In this document: piece after piece, positions 20,489-28,996 of the stretch
Numbering within the stretch: the stretch's first letter is position 1
How the letters are laid out: each line of letters begins with the position of its first letter
Assembly: GCA_947451475.1 (NCBI GenBank)
Contig: CANFZC010000008.1
Location: 1 to 52,897, forward strand
Reading direction: 5' to 3'
DNA length: 52,897 nucleotides
From: Flavobacteriaceae bacterium
Lineage (GTDB): Bacteria; Bacteroidota; Bacteroidia; Flavobacteriales; Flavobacteriaceae
Translations under genes and position numbers: made by a program
The notes under the pieces: generated by a model
Databases searched by the model: none
Seen by the model: only the letters and a program-made list of their open reading frames with translations
What the model was told of the DNA's origin: nothing

Positions 20489-22783
20489 ATGAAAAAGTAT
20501 TTTTTAGGATTGCTGCTGGTGTTTCTTCAAAGTGGTTTTGCACAGCAAAATCAAAATTGGAAAGGATATTTTTCATACAACCAAATTAAGGATGTATCCG
20601 AATCAAGCACCAAATTATATGCGGCCGCCGAAAATGCTTTGTTCACCAAAAACGTTAACACCAACAGTATTGAAACCATAAATACTATTAATGGCCTTTC
20701 AGGTCAAACCATCTCCGCAATCTACCATAGCGACACCTTCAACAAAACCTTAGTAGGCTATGAAAACGGACTAATGATCGTCATCAACAATGTAGACGGA
20801 AGCATGCTGTATGTCGTCGATATCATCAATAAAAACATCCCAACCAACATCAAAAAAATAAACCATTTCATGGAATACGAAGGCATTGTATACGTCTCCT
20901 GTGACTTCGGTATTGTACAATATAAAGTAGCCACCTTAGAATTTGGAGATACCTATTTCATTGGTTCTAATGGACAAGAAATTAAAGTATATCAAACCAG
21001 CGTGTTAAATGGGGATATCTATGCCGCTACCGAAGCAAATGGCATTAAAAAAGCCAGCCTATCCAACCCAAACCTCAACGATTTTTCCCAATGGCAAGTC
21101 TTTGATACTGGTTTTTGGACGGGTATCGCAACGTTTAATAACCAACTGGTTGCTACAAATTCGAACTACAACGCCTACAAACATAACGGAACTTCCTTCG
21201 TGCAATTTGCAACCTTAAGTCAAACTTGCCTAGACCTCAAAGCTAACACTGAATTCCTTACCATTACTTCGCAAAATAATGTTTTTGTATACAATCTTGC
21301 ACTAGGTCAAGTCGCCCATATACAAAGCAACCAAATCCCCGACCAAACCAATACCTTTACTTGCGCTACTACCCTAAACGGCACGATTTATATAGGAACT
21401 AATGAAAACGGAATCATCAACGCTCCCGTCACTAATCCGTTTGCCTTTGAGAATATTATGCCCAACGGTCCCACACAAAATAACCTTTTTTCCATAAATG
21501 CCGCGTCAAGCAATTTGTGGGCGGTCTACGGTACGTATACGTCTGAATTCAATCCCTACCCGCTTTCCTATCATGGCATCAGCAGGTACACCAACAATCA
21601 ATGGACTAACATCCCCTACAGTCAAGTGCATCCCATCGGCAGCGACGCGACCGATTTTGTTAGAGTGACCGTCAATCCAAACAACGAAAAACAAATCTAT
21701 GTAAGCTCCTACTTTTCAGGCCTTTTAAAGTTTGAAAACGACCAACTTATTACCGTTTACAATAAATCCAATAGCGGCTTAGAAACTGTTTTTCCAACCG
21801 AGCCCTTTGACACCGACTTAAGAATCGAACAAAGCGCATACGATAAAGCAGGAAATCTTTGGATGACCAACGGTTTAGTAGAAAAAAGCTTAAAAGTTTT
21901 AAAAGCAGACAACCAATGGGCTTCCTATGACATGTCCACGATCTTAACCGACTTTTTCAACGCGCGTTTTAGTAAATTGGCCGTCGATAAAAATGGCACT
22001 AAATGGATAGCTACTAACGCAGACGGAGTCGTAGCATTCAATGAAACCCAAAATGTTTTCAAAAAAATTACCGCCGGGGAAAGTTTAGGAAACCTCCCTA
22101 CAGAAGGTGTCAGAGCGTTGGCAATAGACAACCGTAACCAACTATGGATTGGAACGACCAAAGGACTTAGGGTACTGTCCAGCGTCAGTAGTTATGATTC
22201 CAACGAGCAAATGAAAGCCAATTCCATCATCATTTTGGAAAACGGACTGGCACAAGAATTAATGTACGAACAATTCATCACCGATATAGCCGTAAATGGT
22301 TCCAACCAAAAATGGATCGGCACCGCCGATTCAGGAGTATTCTTATTTTCTTCCGATGGCCAACAAACCATTTACCACTTCACCAAAGACAATTCTCCCT
22401 TACCCAGCAATGTCATCAACGATATTGATATCAATGCCACTACCGGTGAAGTCTTTTTTGCAACAGACAAAGGTATGGTCTCTTTCCAAGGCACCTCTAC
22501 CCGACCCGCAGATAGCCTAGCCGACGTATACGTGTACCCTAATCCTGTGCGTCCAGAATTTGTAGGCACTGTAAAAATCGCTGGCCTCATCTCTAAAGCC
22601 AACATCAAAATATCCGATATTGAAGGCAACCTGGTCTATGAAACGACTTCAGAAGGGGGAACCATTGAATGGGATACCACAGCCTTTGGCAAATACAAAG
22701 TCGCCTCAGGCGTCTACATGATTTTCATCGCCGCAGAAGATGCCTCCGAAACCGTCGTTAAAAAAGTGATGATCATAAGATAA
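20489..22783 (+). CDS. porZ: PorZ-like two-propeller surface protein with T9SS type A signal
   Basis: 764 residues from the ATG at 20489, whose product starts with a clear signal peptide (MKKYFLGLLLVFLQSGFAQ). The body holds two beta-propellers of two-component-regulator type (repeats such as LYAAAENALFTKN, IYAATEANGIKKAS, KWIATNADGVVAF, LWIGTTKGLRVL, KWIGTADSGVFLF), and a C-terminal type A sorting domain (YVYPNPVRPEF...VYMIFIAAED). Length, two propellers and a type A end match PorZ of P. gingivalis (about 776 residues), a surface component of the T9SS attachment complex that delivers anionic LPS to the sortase. It overlaps recO by one base (TAATG). The role is inferred from architecture. Confidence 0.82.
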   Translation: MKKYFLGLLLVFLQSGFAQQNQNWKGYFSYNQIKDVSESSTKLYAAAENALFTKNVNTNSIETINTINGLSGQTISAIYHSDTFNKTLVGYENGLMIVINNVDGSMLYVVDIINKNIPTNIKKINHFMEYEGIVYVSCDFGIVQYKVATLEFGDTYFIGSNGQEIKVYQTSVLNGDIYAATEANGIKKASLSNPNLNDFSQWQVFDTGFWTGIATFNNQLVATNSNYNAYKHNGTSFVQFATLSQTCLDLKANTEFLTITSQNNVFVYNLALGQVAHIQSNQIPDQTNTFTCATTLNGTIYIGTNENGIINAPVTNPFAFENIMPNGPTQNNLFSINAASSNLWAVYGTYTSEFNPYPLSYHGISRYTNNQWTNIPYSQVHPIGSDATDFVRVTVNPNNEKQIYVSSYFSGLLKFENDQLITVYNKSNSGLETVFPTEPFDTDLRIEQSAYDKAGNLWMTNGLVEKSLKVLKADNQWASYDMSTILTDFFNARFSKLAVDKNGTKWIATNADGVVAFNETQNVFKKITAGESLGNLPTEGVRALAIDNRNQLWIGTTKGLRVLSSVSSYDSNEQMKANSIIILENGLAQELMYEQFITDIAVNGSNQKWIGTADSGVFLFSSDGQQTIYHFTKDNSPLPSNVINDIDINATTGEVFFATDKGMVSFQGTSTRPADSLADVYVYPNPVRPEFVGTVKIAGLISKANIKISDIEGNLVYETTSEGGTIEWDTTAFGKYKVASGVYMIFIAAEDASETVVKKVMIIR

Positions 22784-23496
22784 TGCTAGTCAAAACCAAA
22801 GCCATTGTCATCTCCTCCCTTAAATATCAGGAAAAAAGCCTGATTGTAAAATGCCTAACGCTATCCGACGGACTAAAAAGCTATTTTGTGCCCAATGCCT
22901 TTGCCGCCAAAAAATCAAATCAAAAAATTGCCTACTTCCAACCGCTGACAATCCTCGAAATTGAAGCCAATCACAAAAATAAAGGAACGCTAGAACATTT
23001 TAAAGAAATAAAATTAGCCCACGCCTACCAAACCATCAGCTCCGATATTCTCAAAAGCACCATCGTGATGTTCCTCTCCGAAATCATCCAGCACAGCATC
23101 CACGAAGAAGAAAAAAATGAGCCCTTATTCCTTTTCTTAGAATCAGCCTTGCTTTGGCTCGATGCTCATGAAGATGTGGCCAACTTTCACCTCATTCTAG
23201 TGCTAGAAATGACCAAGTTCCTTGGATTCTATCCCGATACTTCCGATAAAGAGTATCCCTACTTTGAAAAAAATGAAGGCGTATTCATCCCCCTCCAAAG
23301 CATCAGCTGCTTAAACGAACAGGAAACACATCTTTTCAAAAGACTACTCGATTTAAAATTTGATAGCGAACAAAAAATATTCGCCGGCGTAGAGCGCCAA
23401 ATCCTGCTTAAAATTTTATTATCCTACTACACCATCCACCTCGACGGTTTCAAAAACCCAAAATCACTAGAGGTGCTAAAAGAGGTTTTTGCTTAA
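22783..23496 (+). CDS. recO: DNA repair protein RecO
   Basis: 237 residues. The N-terminal OB-fold begins MLVKTKAIVISSLKYQEKSLIVKCLT, followed by the RecO helical part (LFLFLESALLWLD and LEMTKFLGFYPD). RecO anneals ssDNA and helps load RecA with RecR. Many RecO proteins have a C-terminal Cys4 zinc site; here I see only scattered single cysteines, so the site appears absent. The ATG overlaps the porZ stop (TAATG), implying translational coupling. Confidence 0.93.
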   Translation: MLVKTKAIVISSLKYQEKSLIVKCLTLSDGLKSYFVPNAFAAKKSNQKIAYFQPLTILEIEANHKNKGTLEHFKEIKLAHAYQTISSDILKSTIVMFLSEIIQHSIHEEEKNEPLFLFLESALLWLDAHEDVANFHLILVLEMTKFLGFYPDTSDKEYPYFEKNEGVFIPLQSISCLNEQETHLFKRLLDLKFDSEQKIFAGVERQILLKILLSYYTIHLDGFKNPKSLEVLKEVFA

Positions 23497-23941
23497 GGGC
23501 AATATCCTTAATTCTTCCTACAAAATCAATTGCTTATTGCGAATTCCTATAGAATTGCTGTAAGAATACTACAAAAATACTGCAAGCGTATTCCCTTGTC
23601 CCACAAGGGTTTATCACAGTATACTGCCCGGTTACTCCATAGTTACTCCATACTTACTCCATACTTACTTCATACCTACCTTATCCCTAAGTTAGGGTAA
23701 AGACTTCCCTAAGCCCAGTAATAGCAATAGAGTACACTAAAATAAGCCCTAGAAAAACTGTCGTCAACACCAACGTGATTCTTACAATTCCTAAAAAAAA
23801 CAAAGGACCTCTCTAAAATTACTGGAGTCTTTTACATTCCTTTCTAATCAAACCTACTTCCTACACAAAAAAAAGAATCACATAACACATAACTCACAAC
23901 TATTTATTACTTTCGCAGACTGATTAAAGAAACCGACATAA
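23497..23941. other. Gene-free interval between recO and ileS with hairpin and 11-bp repeats
   Basis: 445 bases without a credible ORF. It holds a perfect 7-bp hairpin (CCCTTGT 23593-23599, loop CCC, ACAAGGG 23603-23609), degenerate 11-bp repeats (about 23557-23684), a CCCTAA-G-TTAGGG inverted repeat at 23685-23697, and a weak -7-like TACTTTCG at 23908-23915 that may drive ileS (predicted leader about 23 nt). Confidence 0.6.
23630..23684. repeat. Degenerate 11-bp tandem repeat (about 5 copies)
   Basis: Successive 11-mers GGTTACTCCAT, AGTTACTCCAT, ACTTACTCCAT, ACTTACTTCAT and ACCTACCTTAT. Two weaker units (GAATACTACAA and AAATACTGCAA) lie just upstream. The period equals that of the perfect array at 52806. 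Confidence 0.85.
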
Positions 23942-26900
23942 ATGAGTACTAAGTTTACTGAATACAAAGGACTTGACTTGCCAACCGTAGCATCAGAAGT
24001 CCTTGATTTTTGGAAAAAAAATAACGTCTTTGAACAATCGGTATCGTCTCGCGAAGGCGCTACCCCTTACGTGTTTTTTGAAGGCCCACCGTCCGCAAAT
24101 GGACTACCGGGAATTCACCACGTAATGGCTCGTGCGATTAAAGATATTTTTTGTCGCTATAAAACTCAAAAAGGCTACCAAGTAAAACGTAAAGCCGGCT
24201 GGGATACCCACGGCCTACCCGTAGAATTAGGTACCGAAAAAGAACTCGGCATCACCAAAGAAGACATCGGGAAAACCATCTCAGTAGAAGAATACAACGA
24301 AGCGTGTAAACGCACCGTTATGCGATACACCGACGTGTGGAACGACCTAACCGAAAAAATGGGCTACTGGGTAGATATGGAAGACCCTTATGTTACCTAC
24401 AAATCCAAATACATGGAATCGGTTTGGTGGTTGCTAAAACAAATCTATAACAAAGACCTTTTATACAAAGGCTATACCATACAACCCTACTCGCCAAAAG
24501 CGGGAACAGGTCTGTCTTCCCACGAAGTAAACCAACCGGGCAGTTACCGCGATGTTACCGATACGACTGTGGTCGCCCAATTCAAAACAAAACCCGAATC
24601 CTTACCAAGCTTTTTACAAGGCTTTGGCGACATACACATCCTAGCCTGGACTACTACTCCTTGGACCCTACCGAGCAATACCGCTTTAACCGTTGGCCCA
24701 AAGATTGAGTATGTCCTAGTGGAAACTTTTAACCAATATACCTACCGCCCCGCGAAAGTAATTTTAGCCAAAAACCTAGTAGGCAAACAATTCGGAAAAG
24801 GCTTCTTCGCATCAAATGAACCCGCTGATTTCGAAAACTTTAAAGAAGGCGATAAAAATATCCCATATCAAATACTAACCGAAGCTAAAGGGGCCGACTT
24901 AGTAGGCATCCGTTACGAACAGTTACTTCCGCTAGCAGTACCGTATCAAAATCCAGAAAATGCGTTCCGCGTAATATCAGGTGATTTTGTAACGACCGAA
25001 GACGGTACAGGTATCGTACATACCGCTCCAACTTTTGGTGCAGATGATGCCAAAGTGGCCAAAGAAGCCTCTCCTGAAGTACCACCAATGTTAGTCCTAG
25101 ACAATAACGGCAACCCCGTACCGCTAGTTGACTTGCAAGGGAAATTCATTCAAGGGTTAGGCGACTACTCCGGTAAATACGTTAAAAACGAATACTACAA
25201 CGATGGGGAAGCGCCAGAACGCTCCGCCGACGTGGAACTAGCCATCCAACTAAAAGAAGAAAATAAAGCTTTCAAAGTAGAGAAATACGTACACAGCTAC
25301 CCGCACTGCTGGCGTACTGACAAACCTATCTTGTACTACCCACTTGATTCTTGGTTCATCAAAGTAACCGAAATCAAAGACCGCATGTTCGACCTAAATG
25401 AAACCATCAACTGGAAGCCAAAAGCGACCGGTGAAGGACGCTTCGGTAACTGGTTGAAAAATGCCAACGATTGGAACTTATCGCGCTCACGCTATTGGGG
25501 AATCCCATTACCGATCTGGCGCACCGAAGATAAAACGGAAGAGGTCTTAATTGGCTCAGTAGAAGAATTATACAACGCCATAGAAAAAGCAATCGCGGCG
25601 GGCTACCAATCCGAAAATCCCTTCAAAGGATTCCAAATCGGCAACATGAGCGAGTCCAACTACGACCTAGTGGATTTACACAAAAACGTAGTAGACAGCA
25701 TTGTACTCGTATCGCCTTCTGGCAAACCTATGAAACGCGAAAGCGATTTGATTGACGTATGGTTTGATTCAGGCGCCATGCCCTATGCACAATGGCATTA
25801 CCCTTTTGAAAATAAAGACTTAATTGACGATAACAAGGCTTTTCCGGCCGACTTCATAGCGGAAGGAGTAGACCAAACTCGTGGTTGGTTCTACACCCTA
25901 CACGCCATAGGAACCTTGGTGTTCGATAAAATAGCCTATAAAAACGTAGTGTCCAACGGTTTAGTTCTAGACAAAAACGGCCAAAAAATGTCCAAACGTC
26001 TAGGCAATGCGGTAGACCCATTCACCACTCTAGCCGAATACGGCCCCGATGCCACCCGCTGGTACATGATCGCTAATGCCAATCCTTGGGATAACTTGAA
26101 ATTTGATATCGAAGGGGTAGCCGAAGTACGTCGTAAATTCTTCGGTACATTATACAATACCTATTCATTCTTTGCCTTATACGCCAATATCGATAAGTTC
26201 ACCCATGCAGAAGCTGAAATCCCACTAAACGAAAGACCTGAAATCGATCGTTGGATTTTATCCGAATTGCATACCCTAATAAAAGTTGTGGATGAGGCAT
26301 ATGCCGACTACGAACCTACAAAAGCAGCCCGCGCCATATCCGATTTCGTTCAAGAAAACTTGAGCAACTGGTACGTTCGCTTATGCCGAAGAAGATTCTG
26401 GAAAGGAGAATACGGCACCGATAAAATTGCCGCTTACCAAACATTGTATACCTGCTTGGTAAACGTAGCCAAATTATCGGCACCTATCGCGCCATTCTTT
26501 ATGGATAAACTTTACAAAGATTTAACACAAGCTACACATTCAGAGGCGTTTGAGTCAGTACATTTGGCGCAATTTCCAGTTGCCGTTGAAAACTTTGTTG
26601 ATAAATCACTTGAGAGCAAAATGATGAAAGCACAGACCGTTTCGTCTCTAGTCTTATCGTTGCGTAAAAAAGAAATGATCAAAGTACGTCAACCGTTGCA
26701 AAAGGTAATGATTCCAATACTTGACAACAATCAAAGAGCCGAAATCGAAGCGGTATCCGACTTGATAAAAGCCGAAGTTAATGTCAAAGAAATCGAATTA
26801 TTAGATGATGCTTCAGGGGTATTAGTGAAACAAATTAAACCTAATTTTAAAGCCTTAGGCCCACGATTTGGTAAAGACATGGGGTTGATTTCCAAAGAGA

Positions 26901-27343
26901 TACAAGGGTTTACTCCGGAGCAAATAAATGATTTAGATACAAATGGTGAAATAGCGCTTGTTATTTCAGGAAAAAGTATAACTTTATCATTAGAAGATGT
27001 TGAAATATCCTCTCAGGACATCCCAGGTTGGTTAGTGGCCAATGCCAATGGAATTACCGTGGCGTTAGACATTACACTAACTGAGGAACTAAAAGAGGAA
27101 GGTATTGCAAGAGAATTGGTTAATAGAATTCAAAATCTTAGAAAAGACAGCGGATTTGAAGTTACCGATAAAATCAAGGTTCATTTACTTAGTAATGCCC
27201 TATTAGAAAAAGCCATCAAAGCCAATGAAAGTTACATAAAATCAGAAACCTTAACAGAAACCCTAGCTTTTGTTACGGATCTAACCGAAGGAACTGAAAT
27301 TGAATTTGACGATATAAAAACAAGAATATTAATTTCTAAATAA
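23942..27343 (+). CDS. ileS: Isoleucyl-tRNA synthetase, eukaryote-like type 2, with altered HIGH motif
   Basis: 1133 residues, class I synthetase charging tRNA-Ile with isoleucine. The sequence PPSANGLPGIHHVMARAIKD places the HIGH-motif position at 57-60 as Gly-Ile-His-His rather than His-x-Gly-His. KMSKR is intact at 682-686. The editing domain (WTTTPWTLPSNTAL, VTTEDGTGIVHTAPTFG) and anticodon domain (WILSELHTLIK, NWYVRLCRRRFW) are present. The C-terminus is long and has no terminal Cys4 zinc site, and the length fits the type 2 (eukaryote-like, mupirocin-resistant) IleRS rather than the bacterial type 1 of about 940 residues. It is followed after 12 bases by the dksA-like gene, likely cotranscribed. 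Confidence 0.97.
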   Translation: MSTKFTEYKGLDLPTVASEVLDFWKKNNVFEQSVSSREGATPYVFFEGPPSANGLPGIHHVMARAIKDIFCRYKTQKGYQVKRKAGWDTHGLPVELGTEKELGITKEDIGKTISVEEYNEACKRTVMRYTDVWNDLTEKMGYWVDMEDPYVTYKSKYMESVWWLLKQIYNKDLLYKGYTIQPYSPKAGTGLSSHEVNQPGSYRDVTDTTVVAQFKTKPESLPSFLQGFGDIHILAWTTTPWTLPSNTALTVGPKIEYVLVETFNQYTYRPAKVILAKNLVGKQFGKGFFASNEPADFENFKEGDKNIPYQILTEAKGADLVGIRYEQLLPLAVPYQNPENAFRVISGDFVTTEDGTGIVHTAPTFGADDAKVAKEASPEVPPMLVLDNNGNPVPLVDLQGKFIQGLGDYSGKYVKNEYYNDGEAPERSADVELAIQLKEENKAFKVEKYVHSYPHCWRTDKPILYYPLDSWFIKVTEIKDRMFDLNETINWKPKATGEGRFGNWLKNANDWNLSRSRYWGIPLPIWRTEDKTEEVLIGSVEELYNAIEKAIAAGYQSENPFKGFQIGNMSESNYDLVDLHKNVVDSIVLVSPSGKPMKRESDLIDVWFDSGAMPYAQWHYPFENKDLIDDNKAFPADFIAEGVDQTRGWFYTLHAIGTLVFDKIAYKNVVSNGLVLDKNGQKMSKRLGNAVDPFTTLAEYGPDATRWYMIANANPWDNLKFDIEGVAEVRRKFFGTLYNTYSFFALYANIDKFTHAEAEIPLNERPEIDRWILSELHTLIKVVDEAYADYEPTKAARAISDFVQENLSNWYVRLCRRRFWKGEYGTDKIAAYQTLYTCLVNVAKLSAPIAPFFMDKLYKDLTQATHSEAFESVHLAQFPVAVENFVDKSLESKMMKAQTVSSLVLSLRKKEMIKVRQPLQKVMIPILDNNQRAEIEAVSDLIKAEVNVKEIELLDDASGVLVKQIKPNFKALGPRFGKDMGLISKEIQGFTPEQINDLDTNGEIALVISGKSITLSLEDVEISSQDIPGWLVANANGITVALDITLTEELKEEGIARELVNRIQNLRKDSGFEVTDKIKVHLLSNALLEKAIKANESYIKSETLTETLAFVTDLTEGTEIEFDDIKTRILISK

Positions 27344-27355
27344 TTAAAAAAGATT

Positions 27356-27736
27356 ATGGTAGAAGAAAAATTAAGATACTCAGATGCTGATTTAGCAGAG
27401 TTCAAAGAAATTATTTTAGCTAAAATAGAAAAAGCCAAATACGATTTAGACTTGATAAAAAGCGCCTATATGAATGACTTAAACAACGGGACAGATGATA
27501 CTTCACCTACGTTTAAAGCCTTTGAAGAAGGAAGCGAAACCATGTCTAAAGAAGCCAACTCGCAATTAGCTATCAGACAAGAAAAATTCATCCGCGATTT
27601 GAAAAATGCACTCTTCCGTGTAGAAAACAAAACCTACGGAATCTGCAAAGTAACAGGCAAACTTATTTCCAAAGAAAGATTAAGAGTAGTCCCTCACGCT
27701 ACAATGAGTATTGAGGCCAAAAATCTACAACGATAA
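27356..27736 (+). CDS. TraR/DksA family regulator lacking the zinc-binding cysteines
   Basis: 126 residues. The N-terminal half forms a coiled-coil hairpin (about 12-90) like that which DksA inserts into the RNA polymerase secondary channel; the end carries the family signature YGICKVTGKLISKERL. DksA normally has a four-cysteine zinc finger; here only C97 is present and the second CxxC pair is missing, so no zinc should bind. This zinc-less form is common in Bacteroidota. I infer an RNA-polymerase-binding regulator of rRNA and amino-acid genes with (p)ppGpp. It is cotranscribed with ileS and followed by a terminator. Confidence 0.88.
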   Translation: MVEEKLRYSDADLAEFKEIILAKIEKAKYDLDLIKSAYMNDLNNGTDDTSPTFKAFEEGSETMSKEANSQLAIRQEKFIRDLKNALFRVENKTYGICKVTGKLISKERLRVVPHATMSIEAKNLQR

Positions 27737-27752
27737 CTACTGTACTACAAAT

Positions 27753-27786
27753 AAAATAACGCTCCATTTAAGGAGCGTTATTTTTT
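27753..27786 (+). terminator. Terminator of ileS-dksA-like operon
   Basis: A 13-bp stem AAAATAACGCTCC (27753-27765) with GGAGCGTTATTTT (27772-27784), loop ATTTAA, then Ts. Confidence 0.92.
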
Positions 27787-27798
27787 AGAAAAAAACAC

Positions 27799-27806
27799 TA
27801 TTTTTG
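27799..27806 (+). promoter_or_regulatory. -7 promoter element (TATTTTTG) of lspA
   Basis: An exact TAnnTTTG, 19 bases before the lspA ATG (27826) and just after the upstream terminator; predicted leader about 16 nt. Confidence 0.6.
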
Positions 27807-27825
27807 CGCCATCAAAATCTATAAA

Positions 27826-28455
27826 ATGTCTTTACGTAATTCCGTTTTAATCATTGCAATCATCTTACTGCTTGACCAATTAGTGAAAATCTATATCAAA
27901 ACTAACTTTGTATATGGTGAAGCAGGCCAAGTAGATGTAGCCAATTGGTTTAAAATTTTATTGATTGAAAACGAAGGCATGGCATGGGGCACTAAAATAC
28001 CCGGCGCCTATGGTAAATTGATTTTGACCGTATTCCGAATTCTAGCCGTAGGAGGTATAGGATATTGGTTATACGACTCCAGCCGAAAACACAGCTCAAA
28101 CTACTTAATGGTAGCAATCGCCCTAATATTTGCAGGTGCTGCGGGAAATATAATTGATTCGATTTTTTATGGCGTTATCTTTGACGACAGTTATGGCCAT
28201 TTAGCCACTATGTTTTCTAATAAACCCGCCGGAACCTGGTTCCACGGAAGGGTAGTTGACATGCTGTATTTCCCTATTTTTGAAGGTAATTTTCCAAAAT
28301 GGCTTCCGGTTTGGGGAGGACATCCCTTCAAATTCTTTAATGCAATTTTCAACATAGCCGATATGTCAATCTCTACAGGAGTTGGAATATTAATTGTCTT
28401 CAACAAAAAAGCATTTGCTAAGAAGACGGTGATCGAAAGCTATAAACAGTCGTAG
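27826..28455 (+). CDS. lspA: Lipoprotein signal peptidase (SPase II)
   Basis: 209 residues with four hydrophobic segments (about 6-24, 64-84, 94-112 and 172-192). Conserved blocks are LLLDQLVKIYIK, GAAGNIIDSIFYG, GRVVDMLYFP (catalytic D145) and FNIADMSIS (catalytic D179). The stretch between about 117 and 170 is longer than in proteobacterial enzymes (about 165 residues in total), as usual in Bacteroidota. It cleaves the signal peptide of prolipoproteins in the inner membrane. Its last 38 bases overlap the convergent folate gene. Confidence 0.95.
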   Translation: MSLRNSVLIIAIILLLDQLVKIYIKTNFVYGEAGQVDVANWFKILLIENEGMAWGTKIPGAYGKLILTVFRILAVGGIGYWLYDSSRKHSSNYLMVAIALIFAGAAGNIIDSIFYGVIFDDSYGHLATMFSNKPAGTWFHGRVVDMLYFPIFEGNFPKWLPVWGGHPFKFFNAIFNIADMSISTGVGILIVFNKKAFAKKTVIESYKQS

Positions 28456-28996
28456 GGGTTACGCAATAATCCAATCGGATATCCGTCGGTAAAACGTCGG
28501 TGATCTCGGGTTCTGGTTCAAAAAACGACAGCCCTATCTTGATAACGTCTTCCTTGCATTTCGACAAAAAAACATCGTAATATCCTTTGCCATAACCCAC
28601 TCGATTTCCCCGAACATCATAGGCCAATAAGGGAACAAACACCACATCTATTTTAGCAGTGGGCACTTCAATCCCATCTACAGGTTCATAGATGTTATAG
28701 TCGCTCTTTTTAAATTTAGTATTGTCCGTCAATAAGTAATGCGTCATTTCTAAAGTATCGAAATGACTCTTCGACACTACAATCTCTCGATCCTTTCCTG
28801 CCAAAATTTGCAGTACGAATTCAGTATCTACTTCCTTCTGCTCCTCTATAGTCAAAAACAAATGAAAATAAGTAGCCTCCCAGATGTCTAGAGAAAGTAG
28901 TCTATTGGCGATGGCCATACTCTGGTCTTCAATTATTTCAGCGGTGAATTGACTTCGTAAGGCTTTGTATTGGGTACGTAATTCTTTTTTAAACAT
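28418..28996 (-). CDS. 5-formyltetrahydrofolate cyclo-ligase
   Basis: 192 residues of the MTHFS family. The signature VGYGKGYYD (133-141) and KIGLSFFEPEP are clear, with an N-terminal basic helix (FKKELRTQYKALRSQ) for ATP binding. The enzyme converts 5-formyl-THF to 5,10-methenyl-THF using ATP, returning folate to one-carbon metabolism. Its start overlaps the end of the decarboxylase gene by 8 bases (operon), and its end overlaps lspA tail-to-tail. Confidence 0.93.
   Translation of the reverse strand: MFKKELRTQYKALRSQFTAEIIEDQSMAIANRLLSLDIWEATYFHLFLTIEEQKEVDTEFVLQILAGKDREIVVSKSHFDTLEMTHYLLTDNTKFKKSDYNIYEPVDGIEVPTAKIDVVFVPLLAYDVRGNRVGYGKGYYDVFLSKCKEDVIKIGLSFFEPEPEITDVLPTDIRLDYCVTPTTVYSFRSPSS

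Noticed and set aside
23512..23628. A decayed gene or attenuator between recO and ileS
   Set aside because: No frame resembles a protein, and the hairpin at 23593-23609 lacks a T run and sits too far upstream of ileS for a simple attenuator; a T-box would also need a conserved T-box sequence, which I do not see.
23685..23697. Telomere-like CCCTAA/TTAGGG element
   Set aside because: A single 6-bp inverted repeat in AT-rich DNA; no meaning in a bacterial chromosome.
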